A DNA stretch of 44,288 nucleotides from the NCBI GenBank assembly GCA_019748235.1, contig JAIEPU010000016.1, positions 1-44,288 on the forward strand, read 5' to 3'. The translations under genes were made by a program, and so were the position numbers. Below are positions 1 to 8,125 of the stretch, piece after piece (the stretch's first letter is position 1; each line of letters begins with the position of its first letter). Source of the DNA: a bacterium (GTDB lineage: Bacteria > Planctomycetota > Planctomycetia > Kolteriales > Kolteriaceae). The notes beneath the pieces were generated by a model. That model was not told the DNA's origin. It made no database searches and worked only from the letters and a program-made list of their open reading frames with translations.

Positions 1-158
1 GGTTCGAGGCGTAGCTCGGTGATTGGACCGGCGTAGGCCTTCTCCTCGGCGGTGGCAGCAGGAGCAACAGGAACTGCCGTTTCAGCAAGGCAAACAGGTG
101 CTGAGAGGAACGGGAGTAGAAGGGCATAACAGCCGATTCGATTAAACAACCACTGCAT
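1..158 (-). CDS. Exported protein, N-terminal fragment (cut by window edge)
   Basis: Only the first 52 or so codons lie in the window. The ATG at 158 is preceded by GGAG at a spacing of 9, and the product begins with MQWLFNRIGCYALLLPFL followed by SAPVCLA, a clear signal peptide with likely cleavage after the LAE region. The mature part begins with an Ala/Pro-rich linker and then PITELRLEP. It starts 56 bases after the PPC-domain gene, on the same strand, so it is probably the third gene of that operon. In planctomycetes the usual partner of a PPC protein and a cytochrome/WD40 protein is a DUF1549/DUF1553 protein, often with an N-terminal Ig-like (BIG2) domain beginning with a phrase like this one. 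That identity is inference only. Confidence 0.6.
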   Translation of the reverse strand, partial: MQWLFNRIGCYALLLPFLSAPVCLAETAVPVAPAATAEEKAYAGPITELRLE

Positions 159-214
159 ATCATTGAGCTCCGATCGAGCCTGAAAATGGTAGATCACCGA
201 ATGCCGAGGATTCA

Positions 215-2491
215 TTACTGCTTCTTCTCCTCCTTCGGAGGGGACGTCACCGTCAGACGAATCGGCTGTGGTGGTAGCTCGTAATCTTTAGTCTGCTTAC
301 GTCCTGAAACATCGGTCGCCGCCACCAATTTGATAGTGTACTCGCCCGGTACGGCTTCCGCAGCCTTGATTTGGATGTTTCCTGAGACAACTCCTTCAGC
401 AATCGTTAGAGGCTCTGCGACGATTCCCTTCGGCAGATCATCCACACGAACCCGAACTTCATCCTTGAAAGTTCCCTCGCGCCGCACGATGACTGCAAGA
501 GGGTGTTCGCCGGTAGGGGGAATGGAAGCCTGCTGCTCGGGAACTTCCACCGCGAAGGGTCGAACCACTTCCACGGTAATCGGAGGAAGGGTGACGCGAA
601 CTTCACGCCCCGCTACATTCGTGATGGCCTCGAATACCACAATTCCACGGCTGAGGCCTCGCTCCACATTGCCGGGAAATGTGATCACTCCGTCCGATTT
701 GTCTTTGGGAATCGTTACTTCAAGCCCATCTGGATAGCTGGGTGTCCGGACGCGAGGAACGATTCGCACCTCTTCCGTCACTCCTGCGCCCCGCTGAATT
801 GTGACATTCACATTCGCGTTCGATCCATGCGCTACACGAACATCTTGGCCAGCGACGGTGATCCCGAGCGGCTTGGCCTGACACAGTGCGGCGGGCATCG
901 GGTCTAAATAACGAGGGTCGACGACCGAAGGAGTTCGATCACCGATTCCCCTTACCTTTCGGTCGATAGGACGGGCAGGGGAGCCCCCACGCCCCCACAG
1001 CTCGAGCTTGATTCGTCTCGGCGATGTATTGGGCGCGGCAGACAAGAGGATGTAGCCGTCCGTTTGATCCTGGCCGATCGATCCCCCCTCGGCGATGATC
1101 CCTTGGACGCTTTCGGGAACGAAGACTTGAATGGGGCCCGCGTATCCTCGGCGATCAACCTTGATCGGGACGTATTCGAATGAATTCGCGGGGATATTGA
1201 CCACTGGGAGGTCGGCTCGAAGAGAAAACCCTGTCGACTCCCCCTCGGCCGAGAGTCGGTAAGCGAATCCAAGCCCGCCGCGACCGCCGATATCGCTTAC
1301 TTCAACCGTGTAATCCGCGGCTGCCGGGGTGGCTGGCTTGTTGAACGCAATCTCTGGGTCCTTAGGATTTTGGCTCGTGGCAACTGTTGCTCCAGCCACG
1401 TCTTTCAATGACAGCACCCCAAGCAACGGAGAGCCAAGAGAAAGCGCGGTGAGTCGGAACCGGACCCGTTCTTCATTTGGGGAAAAGTGAACTTTGAAAA
1501 CGTCCTTTTCACCAGGCTTGTCGAGACGACCGTTGATGGTTTCTCCAACCTTCAAATCAATCGTGGAGCCAGGCGCCTCGATCACCTCGGGGCCGGAGGA
1601 AACCACGAATCGGAAGGGGAGGGTGGGAGATGAGTCTCCCATCGGCTGGACGACGGCATAACGATCCGCTTGTTCCGTCGAGAATTGCATCGGTTGAGAG
1701 GATGATTCCGATCTCGTCCAGGACCAGATTTTATTCTCGGGCGACTTTGGTCCTCCTAAGGGGAAGATGCCGTCCGCGTAGTCGAAGCTTCCTATCTTCA
1801 ATCGATACGCCGATCCTCGAGAGAAATTCACATCGTTGACGGAGACGAAATAGTCACCGGCATGAGCAAGTGTGACGTCGACTCGACTGTCACTCCCCAG
1901 CCCAGGAGCATCATCGGAACTGGCGAGTTCCTTACCGCGACTATCAAGCACCGAGAGTGCGGAATCCATCGGCAAGCCAAGTCGACCCGCTTCGATCTCG
2001 GCGACCAGCCGTGTTCCGGCGGGAAGGGACAACTTGTAAAGATCCCGGTCTGCGGGATTCACGCTTCCGATGATCGACGTCCCGAGTGGAACAACTTGTG
2101 CCTGTTCGATCAGGTTGTTCGGTTCTGCCTCCCCGATGTCAGGAAGGGAACCGACCGAGAAGAGGAGCTGATTCGAGATTCCATCGGCCGTTCGGACGCG
2201 TATCGGATAGAGTCCCACCGGCGTATCCGCCGCGATATCGATCTCGACATCTCGTCGTTGATCGATGGAATAGGCGGGCTTTCCTTCGACCATGTCGACA
2301 GGTTTCAATTGAGAGGAGCCGGGAATCGAGGAAATAATCTCAATGTCGCCACCTAGCCCGTTGCCGACCAGGTTGAGTGTGACCTTTTTCCCCCGCTGAA
2401 AGCCGATCGGGTGCATGGCATCGAGTTGAGGCGCGGCATGCGCGAGGGAAACGGCGAGGAGCAGTGCTAAGACGGCCCATCGCGTGGTCAT
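215..2491 (-). CDS. Exported PPC-domain (bacterial pre-peptidase C-terminal domain) protein
   Basis: A secreted, multi-domain beta protein of about 758 residues. The ATG at 2491 is preferred because it gives a clean signal peptide (MTTRWAVLALLLAVSLAHA); an upstream in-frame ATG at 2551 would add 20 residues before it. An Ig-like domain covers roughly residues 20-115. A PPC domain follows at about 120-235, with the typical opening AEPNNLIEQAQ, DRDLYKLSLPAGTRL and the DYFVSVND core. A second PPC-like domain (INGRLDKPGEKDVFKVHF) lies at about 300-415. Beta-rich domains without recognised motifs make up the rest. PPC domains usually accompany secreted enzymes or surface proteins and are thought to act in secretion or binding. 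The gene lies between the cytochrome/WD40 gene and another exported gene, an arrangement recurrent in planctomycetes whose biochemical role is unknown. No catalytic motif was seen. Confidence 0.85.
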   Translation of the reverse strand: MTTRWAVLALLLAVSLAHAAPQLDAMHPIGFQRGKKVTLNLVGNGLGGDIEIISSIPGSSQLKPVDMVEGKPAYSIDQRRDVEIDIAADTPVGLYPIRVRTADGISNQLLFSVGSLPDIGEAEPNNLIEQAQVVPLGTSIIGSVNPADRDLYKLSLPAGTRLVAEIEAGRLGLPMDSALSVLDSRGKELASSDDAPGLGSDSRVDVTLAHAGDYFVSVNDVNFSRGSAYRLKIGSFDYADGIFPLGGPKSPENKIWSWTRSESSSQPMQFSTEQADRYAVVQPMGDSSPTLPFRFVVSSGPEVIEAPGSTIDLKVGETINGRLDKPGEKDVFKVHFSPNEERVRFRLTALSLGSPLLGVLSLKDVAGATVATSQNPKDPEIAFNKPATPAAADYTVEVSDIGGRGGLGFAYRLSAEGESTGFSLRADLPVVNIPANSFEYVPIKVDRRGYAGPIQVFVPESVQGIIAEGGSIGQDQTDGYILLSAAPNTSPRRIKLELWGRGGSPARPIDRKVRGIGDRTPSVVDPRYLDPMPAALCQAKPLGITVAGQDVRVAHGSNANVNVTIQRGAGVTEEVRIVPRVRTPSYPDGLEVTIPKDKSDGVITFPGNVERGLSRGIVVFEAITNVAGREVRVTLPPITVEVVRPFAVEVPEQQASIPPTGEHPLAVIVRREGTFKDEVRVRVDDLPKGIVAEPLTIAEGVVSGNIQIKAAEAVPGEYTIKLVAATDVSGRKQTKDYELPPQPIRLTVTSPPKEEKKQ

Positions 2492-2604
2492 CGATGAAAA
2501 GGCCACATGCGGCCTCAAGCGGGTTCGGATCAATAACAAGTCGCTGGTCATGACAACTCGATTCCTAATTCACACCTATTCGACGTACTTGCCCGTCAAT
2601 CCAT

Positions 2605-3978
2605 TCACTGAGCGGCGACACCGGGAGCAAGAGGGACAGGAACGAACTCTTTGATGATTTCGCCCGACGCCAATTTCGCAATCTTGACGACTCCATCATA
2701 ACCGCCGGCCGCGAACGTCTCGGACGAGGGATGAATCGCAATCGCGTAGACTTGGCCTTGGAACGGAATCGTTGAAAGAGTCTTGCCTGATTCGATCTCG
2801 TAGACTCGTGCTTCCGTCCCGCCTGCCACGGCAAGGAACTTTCCGTCGCGGCTGATCTCGACATCTCGAATCGCGCCGTTCATGGCTGGGAAGGCGCGGA
2901 TCAAGTTGAAGTCGTCGCCGATCACGCGGGCCTTCTCACGAAAGATCCGGTACAGCTTCGGCACCGGATCGACTCCGCCGACCGCGATTTCATTCTTCGT
3001 TGGATGGCGATCAATTGCCTCAAGTCCTCCCGTGAGTGCGCCGGGAGTGATACTGGTCACGTTATCGATGAATGCTCCAGAATCGGTTTGCGTCAGCTTG
3101 ACCGCTCGATCACGACTCACCGTCACCATGTGCTTGTCGTCAATCGAATAAGTCGTTCCGATTACCCAGTCTGTATGGTGATCGAACTTGAGAGTCTGTT
3201 GACCACTTTCCGCATTGATGGATCGGGCACTGTTGTCAGGACAGCCAAAAGCGATGAGTTTGCCATCGCTGCTCCAGGAAACTCCGAAGAGGGTATCGAT
3301 CGATATCTGCTCTGAAAGGAGCAGCGAGTTATCGGCGACGTTCCAAACTTGAATCTCTCCGAATCGGCCGGGTGAGCCACCGCTGGCTGCTAACTTCGTC
3401 CCGTCCGGCGAGTAAGCCAAGTCCTCGATCCGCTGAGACATGCCAATGAGCCGATGCTTGAGTTGAGATCCGTCCGCCGCGTGAAGGAGGATTTCGCGAT
3501 AGCCACTGACCGCTAGCGTGGAGCCGTCGCGAGAGAAAGCGAGGGCCGAGATGAGCGGAACACCCTCGTAGATCGGCGGATGCTCTGCATCGATGGGGTC
3601 GGCTGCCTCGGCGGGAGAATCGTCCTTCGCCCCCTCGGCGATCCATCGCTTGACGAGCTCGATTTGATCTGTCGGTAGCGGCTTGCCTCCCTTCGGCATC
3701 AGTTCCGCGTCACTTCCTAGAAGTGATTTGACCAACTGGCTTTCGTCCGGCTTGCTGGCGATGAAACCAGGTCCTGATTCACCTCCCTTTGCGAGCGGAG
3801 CATAGCCGGTGAGGAGCAAGCCCCCACCCTTTTTCGCCGGTTGGTGGCACCCTTGACAGTGCCGCTGAAGGATCGGTTTGATTTCTTTCGAATAGCTGAC
3901 AGGAGCCGGTCCACCAGTGGGAGCATCAGCCATCCATGTCATCGCGCAGGCAAAAGATAACCACAGTCCATGCATCAT
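2605..3978 (-). CDS. Exported planctomycete cytochrome c (PSCyt1) plus WD40 beta-propeller protein
   Basis: A periplasmic heme protein of about 457 residues. The ATG at 3978 (or the adjacent one at 3975) is chosen because it starts directly at a signal peptide (MMHGLWLSFACAMTWMADA); the longest reading begins at a TTG at 4044 with no ribosome site. After the signal comes a PSCyt1-type domain: YSKEIKPILQRHCQGCHQ holds the CxxCH heme-binding site, followed by the family's SKPDESQLVKSLLG, MPKGGKPLP and WIAEGAKDD segments. From about residue 130 to the end there are WD40-type repeats (LAFSRDGSTLAVSG, LAYSPDGTKLAASG, VSWSSDGKLIAFG, VEISRDGKFLAVAGG, IAIHPSSETFAAGG) forming a propeller. It heads the probable three-gene operon. 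The family is common in planctomycetes; its electron partner is unknown. Confidence 0.9.
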   Translation of the reverse strand: MMHGLWLSFACAMTWMADAPTGGPAPVSYSKEIKPILQRHCQGCHQPAKKGGGLLLTGYAPLAKGGESGPGFIASKPDESQLVKSLLGSDAELMPKGGKPLPTDQIELVKRWIAEGAKDDSPAEAADPIDAEHPPIYEGVPLISALAFSRDGSTLAVSGYREILLHAADGSQLKHRLIGMSQRIEDLAYSPDGTKLAASGGSPGRFGEIQVWNVADNSLLLSEQISIDTLFGVSWSSDGKLIAFGCPDNSARSINAESGQQTLKFDHHTDWVIGTTYSIDDKHMVTVSRDRAVKLTQTDSGAFIDNVTSITPGALTGGLEAIDRHPTKNEIAVGGVDPVPKLYRIFREKARVIGDDFNLIRAFPAMNGAIRDVEISRDGKFLAVAGGTEARVYEIESGKTLSTIPFQGQVYAIAIHPSSETFAAGGYDGVVKIAKLASGEIIKEFVPVPLAPGVAAQ

Positions 3979-4129
3979 AGGGCCCCAACGAACCGTACGC
4001 TGATCGTCAGAATTGACGGAAATGAAAGGGGGCCATCCACGCAACTTCCGGCCCTGAAAGAGCTTCCTATGTTCAGAGGGGAGTTGTCAAGCAGTTTCCG
4101 ATGGGGCTGACTACGTTCGCAACCTGAGA

Positions 4130-4143
4130 GAATGATTTCATTC
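4130..4143. promoter_or_regulatory. Palindrome GAATGA-TT-TCATTC between divergent/unrelated genes
   Basis: A perfect inverted repeat with 6-base arms and a 2-base centre, about 150 bases upstream of the cytochrome/WD40 gene start. It could be an operator for that operon. No regulator in the window matches it and chance occurrence is possible. Confidence 0.2.
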
Positions 4144-4205
4144 GCGTGAAAACGCAGTTGCTGTCAATCGATCGCGAGCGTGTCACGTCGCGAACTCGCG
4201 TGCTT

Positions 4206-4583
4206 TCAGCGAATCGGAGGCTTCGATGCAAGACGGACGTTAGAGGTGGGCAACGATGTTGGGTTGCCGAGAGTCACGACATTCAGTGGCCGCGGTGGCA
4301 ACATCATGCTGGTGGACTTTTCTTCGTCCTGCTTGCTGGGAGGAGGGAGGAAAGGATCTTGATCGCCGGCGGCGGCGGGGGATCGATTCCCGAAATCTGG
4401 GTTCGAACGCCCCTTCTTGAACGGAGCGGACATCTTATTTCCGAGGTCGCGAGCTCCGACTCCTACCTGGCGAGCGCCATCCTGCATGCTTTGACAAGCG
4501 TTGCCGGAAATCAGAAGGAGGGCGGCGAGCATCGAGATCATCCCTCGACGGACTCCGTTTCGTACGCTCGATGCCCGGTTCAT
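4206..4583 (-). CDS. Small putative lipoprotein
   Basis: A 125-residue protein whose ATG at 4583 is preceded by AGAGG at 8 bases. The N-terminus is basic (MNRASSVRNGVRRG), followed by the hydrophobic stretch MISMLAALLLIS and GNAC, a plausible though imperfect lipobox with Cys at about residue 30; lipidation is therefore inferred. The mature part is hydrophilic and low in complexity, with a KKGRSNPDFGNRS segment and a Pro-rich centre (PFLPPPSKQ), and ends at PPIR. No domain family was recognised. It diverges from tatC across about 300 bases. A 209-codon reading on the opposite strand covers the same DNA but has no ribosome site and no recognisable protein content. Confidence 0.65.
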   Translation of the reverse strand: MNRASSVRNGVRRGMISMLAALLLISGNACQSMQDGARQVGVGARDLGNKMSAPFKKGRSNPDFGNRSPAAAGDQDPFLPPPSKQDEEKSTSMMLPPRPLNVVTLGNPTSLPTSNVRLASKPPIR

Positions 4584-4887
4584 GGGAATGACCTCTGGAT
4601 TCTTTACTCTCCCCGAAACCTACCATGCCCCGGCAGATTGCGGTTTGACGAACTTGCGGGCTGTCAGAATTCCTCGCGCGAAAGTAACGGCCAGCCGGAT
4701 TGGGTTTTGCAAATGGATAAAGCCGAAATTGCCAGTGGTGTGGATCAGGGCGCCTGGCGAGGGTTGGCCGGCTGAGTTTGCGGACGGAAGTGGCACTTCC
4801 CAGGAACGTAATTCGGCGACGAACCGCTGTGCGTCATACTAATGACGGAACGAGGGGGATGGTGTTTCATCGCACGGGAGCCAGCAT
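4584..4887. promoter_or_regulatory. Divergent intergenic region between lipoprotein gene and tatC
   Basis: These 304 bases hold no credible gene. They should contain the promoters of both flanking genes. The clearest structure is the perfect inverted repeat GGAAGTG-G-CACTTCC at 4786-4800, about 88 bases before the tatC start, which is operator-like. A TTGACG box at 4645-4650 has no good -10 partner. Confidence 0.35.
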
Positions 4888-5925
4888 TTGGCGGCGGAAG
4901 ACCAATTTCGTGACAGAACGATGTCGTTCGGCGAGCACTTGGAAGAGCTCCGAATTCACTTGTTCCGCGCTCTTTACGGAGTGGTGGCGGCCTTATTCAT
5001 CACGGCGTATTTCGGGAACACCGTCGTCGCCATTATCAAGGATCCGGTCGAACGCCGCTATGAGCCGTGGCAGAGAAAGAGAATCGAGACCCGTGCCAAC
5101 GCTTTTGAGAAAGCTCAACAGGAACTTGCCGCGGACCAGCGAACCAAGGTTGACCTCGAAGCGACGCTTTCCCCCGGTGATTTGACCAAGATCGCGGAAA
5201 AACTGGGCATCACCCCCCCGAAACAAATCGAAGAAGGGATCACCCTATCGGTCCACGCTCCTGTCGGAAAAGTCGTGGCTGCGATTGCCGAGCCCATAGC
5301 GGATATCGACGGAAAATGGAGCGTAAAGACATTCTCCGTCCAGGAAGGCTTCGTCATCTATTTCAAAGCAGTCCTTGGGGCGTCTGTTTTGCTTGCCAGT
5401 CCCTGGGTTTTCTACCAGATTTATTCCTTCATCGCGGTCGGGCTTTACGCTCATGAGCGCCGCTTCGTGATGTTGTCACTTCCATTTAGCGTCGCCTTGT
5501 TCGTGCTTGGCGTTCTAACCTGCTATTTCCTCGCCTTCCCGCGAATGCTTGATTTCTTTTTCGTCACCAATGACTGGTTGGACATTGAATCGGATATTCG
5601 TCTCAACGAATGGGTCGGTTTTTCCGTGGTTTTGATGCTGATCTTCGGGATCGGCTTTCAGCTACCTCTCTTCATGCTTCTTTTGGAGCGGGTCGGAATC
5701 ATTACTCACGAATGGATGGCGAGCCAGCGACGAATGGCGATTCTAGTCCTCGCGGTGATTTCGGCGGTAGTGACACCCGGCGGCGACCCGATCACGATGC
5801 TTTTTCTCGGGGTGCCGCTCTACTTCCTTTTCGAGCTTGGCCTTTTTTTGATGCAATATTTCCGCCGCAACAATCCATTTGCCGGCAGGACGGGGCAGGT
5901 CGAGGAAGTCGAGATGGAGATCTGA
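4888..5925 (+). CDS. tatC: Sec-independent protein translocase TatC
   Basis: TatC is the membrane receptor of the twin-arginine translocation system, which exports folded proteins. The 345-residue product has the N-terminal FGEHLEELRIHLFRAL motif at about residues 14-29, TM1 at 25-48, and then a first periplasmic loop of about 100 residues. The core follows: VQEGFVIYFKAVLGAS, SPWVFYQIYSFIAVGLYAHER, the LPFSVALFVLGVL helix, and the closing VVTPGGDPITMLFLGVPLYFLFELG. E. coli TatC is 258 residues; nearly all the extra length is the first loop, which is charged and partly helical (residues about 52-140). The TTG at 4888 has GGGAG 7 bases upstream; the ATG at 4921 (residue 12) is the alternative and lacks a ribosome site. 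No tatA/B lies beside it. Likely clients in this window are the DUF1552 and DUF1501 proteins, both with twin-Arg signals. Confidence 0.95.
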   Translation: MAAEDQFRDRTMSFGEHLEELRIHLFRALYGVVAALFITAYFGNTVVAIIKDPVERRYEPWQRKRIETRANAFEKAQQELAADQRTKVDLEATLSPGDLTKIAEKLGITPPKQIEEGITLSVHAPVGKVVAAIAEPIADIDGKWSVKTFSVQEGFVIYFKAVLGASVLLASPWVFYQIYSFIAVGLYAHERRFVMLSLPFSVALFVLGVLTCYFLAFPRMLDFFFVTNDWLDIESDIRLNEWVGFSVVLMLIFGIGFQLPLFMLLLERVGIITHEWMASQRRMAILVLAVISAVVTPGGDPITMLFLGVPLYFLFELGLFLMQYFRRNNPFAGRTGQVEEVEMEI

Positions 5926-6223
5926 TGCTCTGCGAATCCCTGATAAAATGCAGGGTTTTCGATCGAAAGATGCGCGAACGGACAAATGGGAGGCTTGGGC
6001 TGTCTGAGGCGTCAAAATAAGAAAAACGCCTACGTTGCAAAAATTCCCCAGATTTCTCTTCCATATTTTCTGCGGCAATTTATACTCACACCCGTGCTGC
6101 GGAAAATCATTCCGGGGTTTACCTACCAACAAGCGGTTTTGCTTTTAGCTTCTTCAAGCCTTTTAAGCGTTAACCCACCCTGGTTGTTCAGTCATCGGTT
6201 CTATCTCACCTGAGGAGGTTTTC
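5926..6223 (+). promoter_or_regulatory. AT-rich leader and promoter region of the PEP-CTERM gene
   Basis: A 298-base gap with no credible gene. Near its start CCCTG (5938-5942) pairs with CAGGG (5951-5955), followed by TTTT; this is a weak terminator candidate for tatC. The stretch from 6000 on is richer in A/T than the surrounding DNA, with a TATACT box at 6081-6086 that could be a -10 element, although no matching -35 is obvious. The gap ends with a very strong ribosome site (GAGGAGG, about 6 bases before the ATG at 6224). Confidence 0.35.
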
Positions 6224-7102
6224 ATGCTCAATCGAATTCGCTTTGGTGCAATTGCTGCGGCTTTCGCCACCATCCTTTCGGCTACCACCGCCAAGGCTGA
6301 AATCTACACCGAATACGTGACCGGAACGAATCTGCCCACCGGACAGGGCATGATCACTCCGTCGGCGACCAACCTCGGACTCGCGATCAATCTCGCAGGA
6401 CTCGCGACTGCGGTTATTCCGAACACCGCCGCCGTAGCTGGTTCCTTTTTGCTCATCGACAAAAACCTCGATGCGACCGGCACCGGCCCGATGTACTTCG
6501 CTGGCGGTGAGATCACTCTGACGAACTTCTCCTACAACATTTCGCTCGGCTTCCTGGGTTCGGTAGTTGCGACCGGAAACGGCGTCGGCTTCACCTTCAC
6601 GGGCGGTCCGATCCAGGTCACGAACAATAATTTCAGCATTACCAGTGCCACGACGGGAACTTTGTCAATCAATGCTGGTTCGATCAGCCTCGTTGGTTCG
6701 GTTCTCGGACAGTCGGTCAACACGAGCCTCGATTTCGTGAAAGATCCGGTCTCCCAGGATTTCTCTGGTTTGACCTCCCCGATTCCGGGCCGTGCGGATG
6801 CTGATCAGACCGGCACCGACACCGACACTCAGTCGCACAACGGCTACAACGTGCTGGGTGGTGTTCCTAATCCAGGTCAGACGGGCTTCAGCAACATCGA
6901 CACCGACGGTGCTGAAACCTTCATCAACTACAATGGCTTCAATATCGCCACGACGATCATCTCGGGCAGCTTGACCCTCCCGACGACGATCACGATCACC
7001 GGCAGCACCACGGTCAGCGTTCCTGAGGTCAGCTCGATCGCTCTCATCGGAGCTTCGGTTGTCGGCCTCGGCGTCATCGCTCGCCGCCGTCGCTCTGCAT
7101 AA
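6224..7102 (+). CDS. PEP-CTERM sorting-domain exported protein
   Basis: A secreted protein of 292 residues with a signal peptide (MLNRIRFGAIAAAFATILSA, cleavage near TAKA-EI) and a C-terminal PEP-CTERM tripartite signal: VPEVSS, the hydrophobic IALIGASVVGLGVIA and the basic RRRRSA. Such signals are recognised by an exosortase that removes the tail and hands the protein to the cell surface or matrix. The mature part is Gly/Thr/Ser/Asn-rich and beta-prone, with no enzyme motif, as is typical of PEP-CTERM surface proteins. The start is fixed by the GAGGAGG ribosome site. The gene is monocistronic, with a strong hairpin terminator 36 bases after the stop. No exosortase gene lies in the window. 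Confidence 0.9.
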   Translation: MLNRIRFGAIAAAFATILSATTAKAEIYTEYVTGTNLPTGQGMITPSATNLGLAINLAGLATAVIPNTAAVAGSFLLIDKNLDATGTGPMYFAGGEITLTNFSYNISLGFLGSVVATGNGVGFTFTGGPIQVTNNNFSITSATTGTLSINAGSISLVGSVLGQSVNTSLDFVKDPVSQDFSGLTSPIPGRADADQTGTDTDTQSHNGYNVLGGVPNPGQTGFSNIDTDGAETFINYNGFNIATTIISGSLTLPTTITITGSTTVSVPEVSSIALIGASVVGLGVIARRRRSA

Positions 7103-7137
7103 GTTTCGCTGACGGATTCCGTCAAGTAGAACAAACG

Positions 7138-7163
7138 CTTGGCTAGCCGAAAGGCTAGCCAAG
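7138..7163 (+). terminator. Strong hairpin terminator after PEP-CTERM gene
   Basis: A perfect 11-bp stem, CTTGGCTAGCC / GGCTAGCCAAG, closed by the GNRA tetraloop GAAA and followed by TCCGTTTCTT. It lies 36 bases past the stop codon and about 100 bases before the convergent rpiA stop, so it may work in both directions. The T-tract is interrupted. Confidence 0.75.
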
Positions 7164-7264
7164 TCCGTTTCTTGGGCGAGAATCATGAAATGGATGGATG
7201 CTGAGTAAGAAGAAGACATCCGTCTGAATCACGCGACGAATATGTCGGCGCTGATCGCTCGTGT

Positions 7265-8011
7265 TCAAATGAGACTGAATTGATCGGCCGGCATTGGTTT
7301 CTGGTCCGGTAAGATGGCAACTACCTTTTCGGCGCTGGCAATGATGGCGACCGTGGCGAGTCCAATGAACAATCCATGATCAACTACTCCTGGGATATCG
7401 AGAAGTGATCGCGACATCGCCACCGGATCGGTGATGGTCAGGAAATGGCAGTCTATGAGATGATTCCCCTGATCCGTCATTGCGGGAATGTCGTCACTCA
7501 ATTTCGCACGCCGAATGACTGGATTTCCCCCGATTTGCACTAGGTAGTCCATGGCGAGCGGGACCGCGAACGGAACGACCTCAATGGGAAGTGGGAACTT
7601 TCCGAGGTCGGTGACCCATTTCGATGAATCGGCAATCACCAAGAAATGGCTCGCGTTGTTCGCGATGACCTTTTCTCGCAAAAGAGCGCCTCCTCCTCCT
7701 TTGATCAGGGTCAAGGAGGGATCGATCTCATCCGCGCCGTCAATCGCCACGTCAATGTGAAGTCCGCGAAATGGCTCGATCACAGGAATGCCCGCCACAC
7801 GCGCTAGGGCTTCGCTCGCTTTCGACGTTGCAATGCCGGTGATGCGCAGGTTCTCTTCTTTCATCCGTTTTCCGAGAGATTCGATGAAGTAGGCGGCCGT
7901 GCTTCCGCTGCCGAGCCCAACGTGCATCCCGTCCGCAACCCAGCGGACCACGAACTCGGCGGCGAGTCTTTTCTCAGCGTCATGATCTTCTTTGGTTTTG
8001 GGCTTCGACAC
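7265..8011 (-). CDS. rpiA: Ribose-5-phosphate isomerase A
   Basis: Interconverts ribose 5-phosphate and ribulose 5-phosphate in the cytosolic pentose phosphate pathway. The diagnostic RpiA segments are all present: VGLGSGSTAAYFIE (phosphate loop), the ITGIATSKAS strand, DVAIDGADEIDPSLTLIKGGGGALLREKV carrying the catalytic acidic residues and Lys/Glu, and LPIEVVPFA. The GTG at 8011 is chosen because GAGG lies 5 bases upstream and the resulting 248 residues are close to the family norm (E. coli 219). The longer reading from an ATG at 8086 adds 25 residues without a ribosome site. It is convergent with the PEP-CTERM gene and divergent from the TolB-like gene, so it is probably transcribed alone. 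Confidence 0.95.
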   Translation of the reverse strand: MSKPKTKEDHDAEKRLAAEFVVRWVADGMHVGLGSGSTAAYFIESLGKRMKEENLRITGIATSKASEALARVAGIPVIEPFRGLHIDVAIDGADEIDPSLTLIKGGGGALLREKVIANNASHFLVIADSSKWVTDLGKFPLPIEVVPFAVPLAMDYLVQIGGNPVIRRAKLSDDIPAMTDQGNHLIDCHFLTITDPVAMSRSLLDIPGVVDHGLFIGLATVAIIASAEKVVAILPDQKPMPADQFSLI

Positions 8012-8125
8012 GGTTGCCTCAAAAGATAATGGAAGTTCGCTACGAACATTAAGATAGTGGTTCGATACGGCACCGGCGTCAAACAATGTCGATTTGCCTC
8101 ATCTACGTTCAATGCAAGGTGATCC

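Noticed and set aside
4146..4775. 209-codon open frame on the plus strand opposite the small lipoprotein gene
   Set aside because: No ribosome site or recognisable domain; the minus-strand reading has a good ribosome site and a signal sequence.
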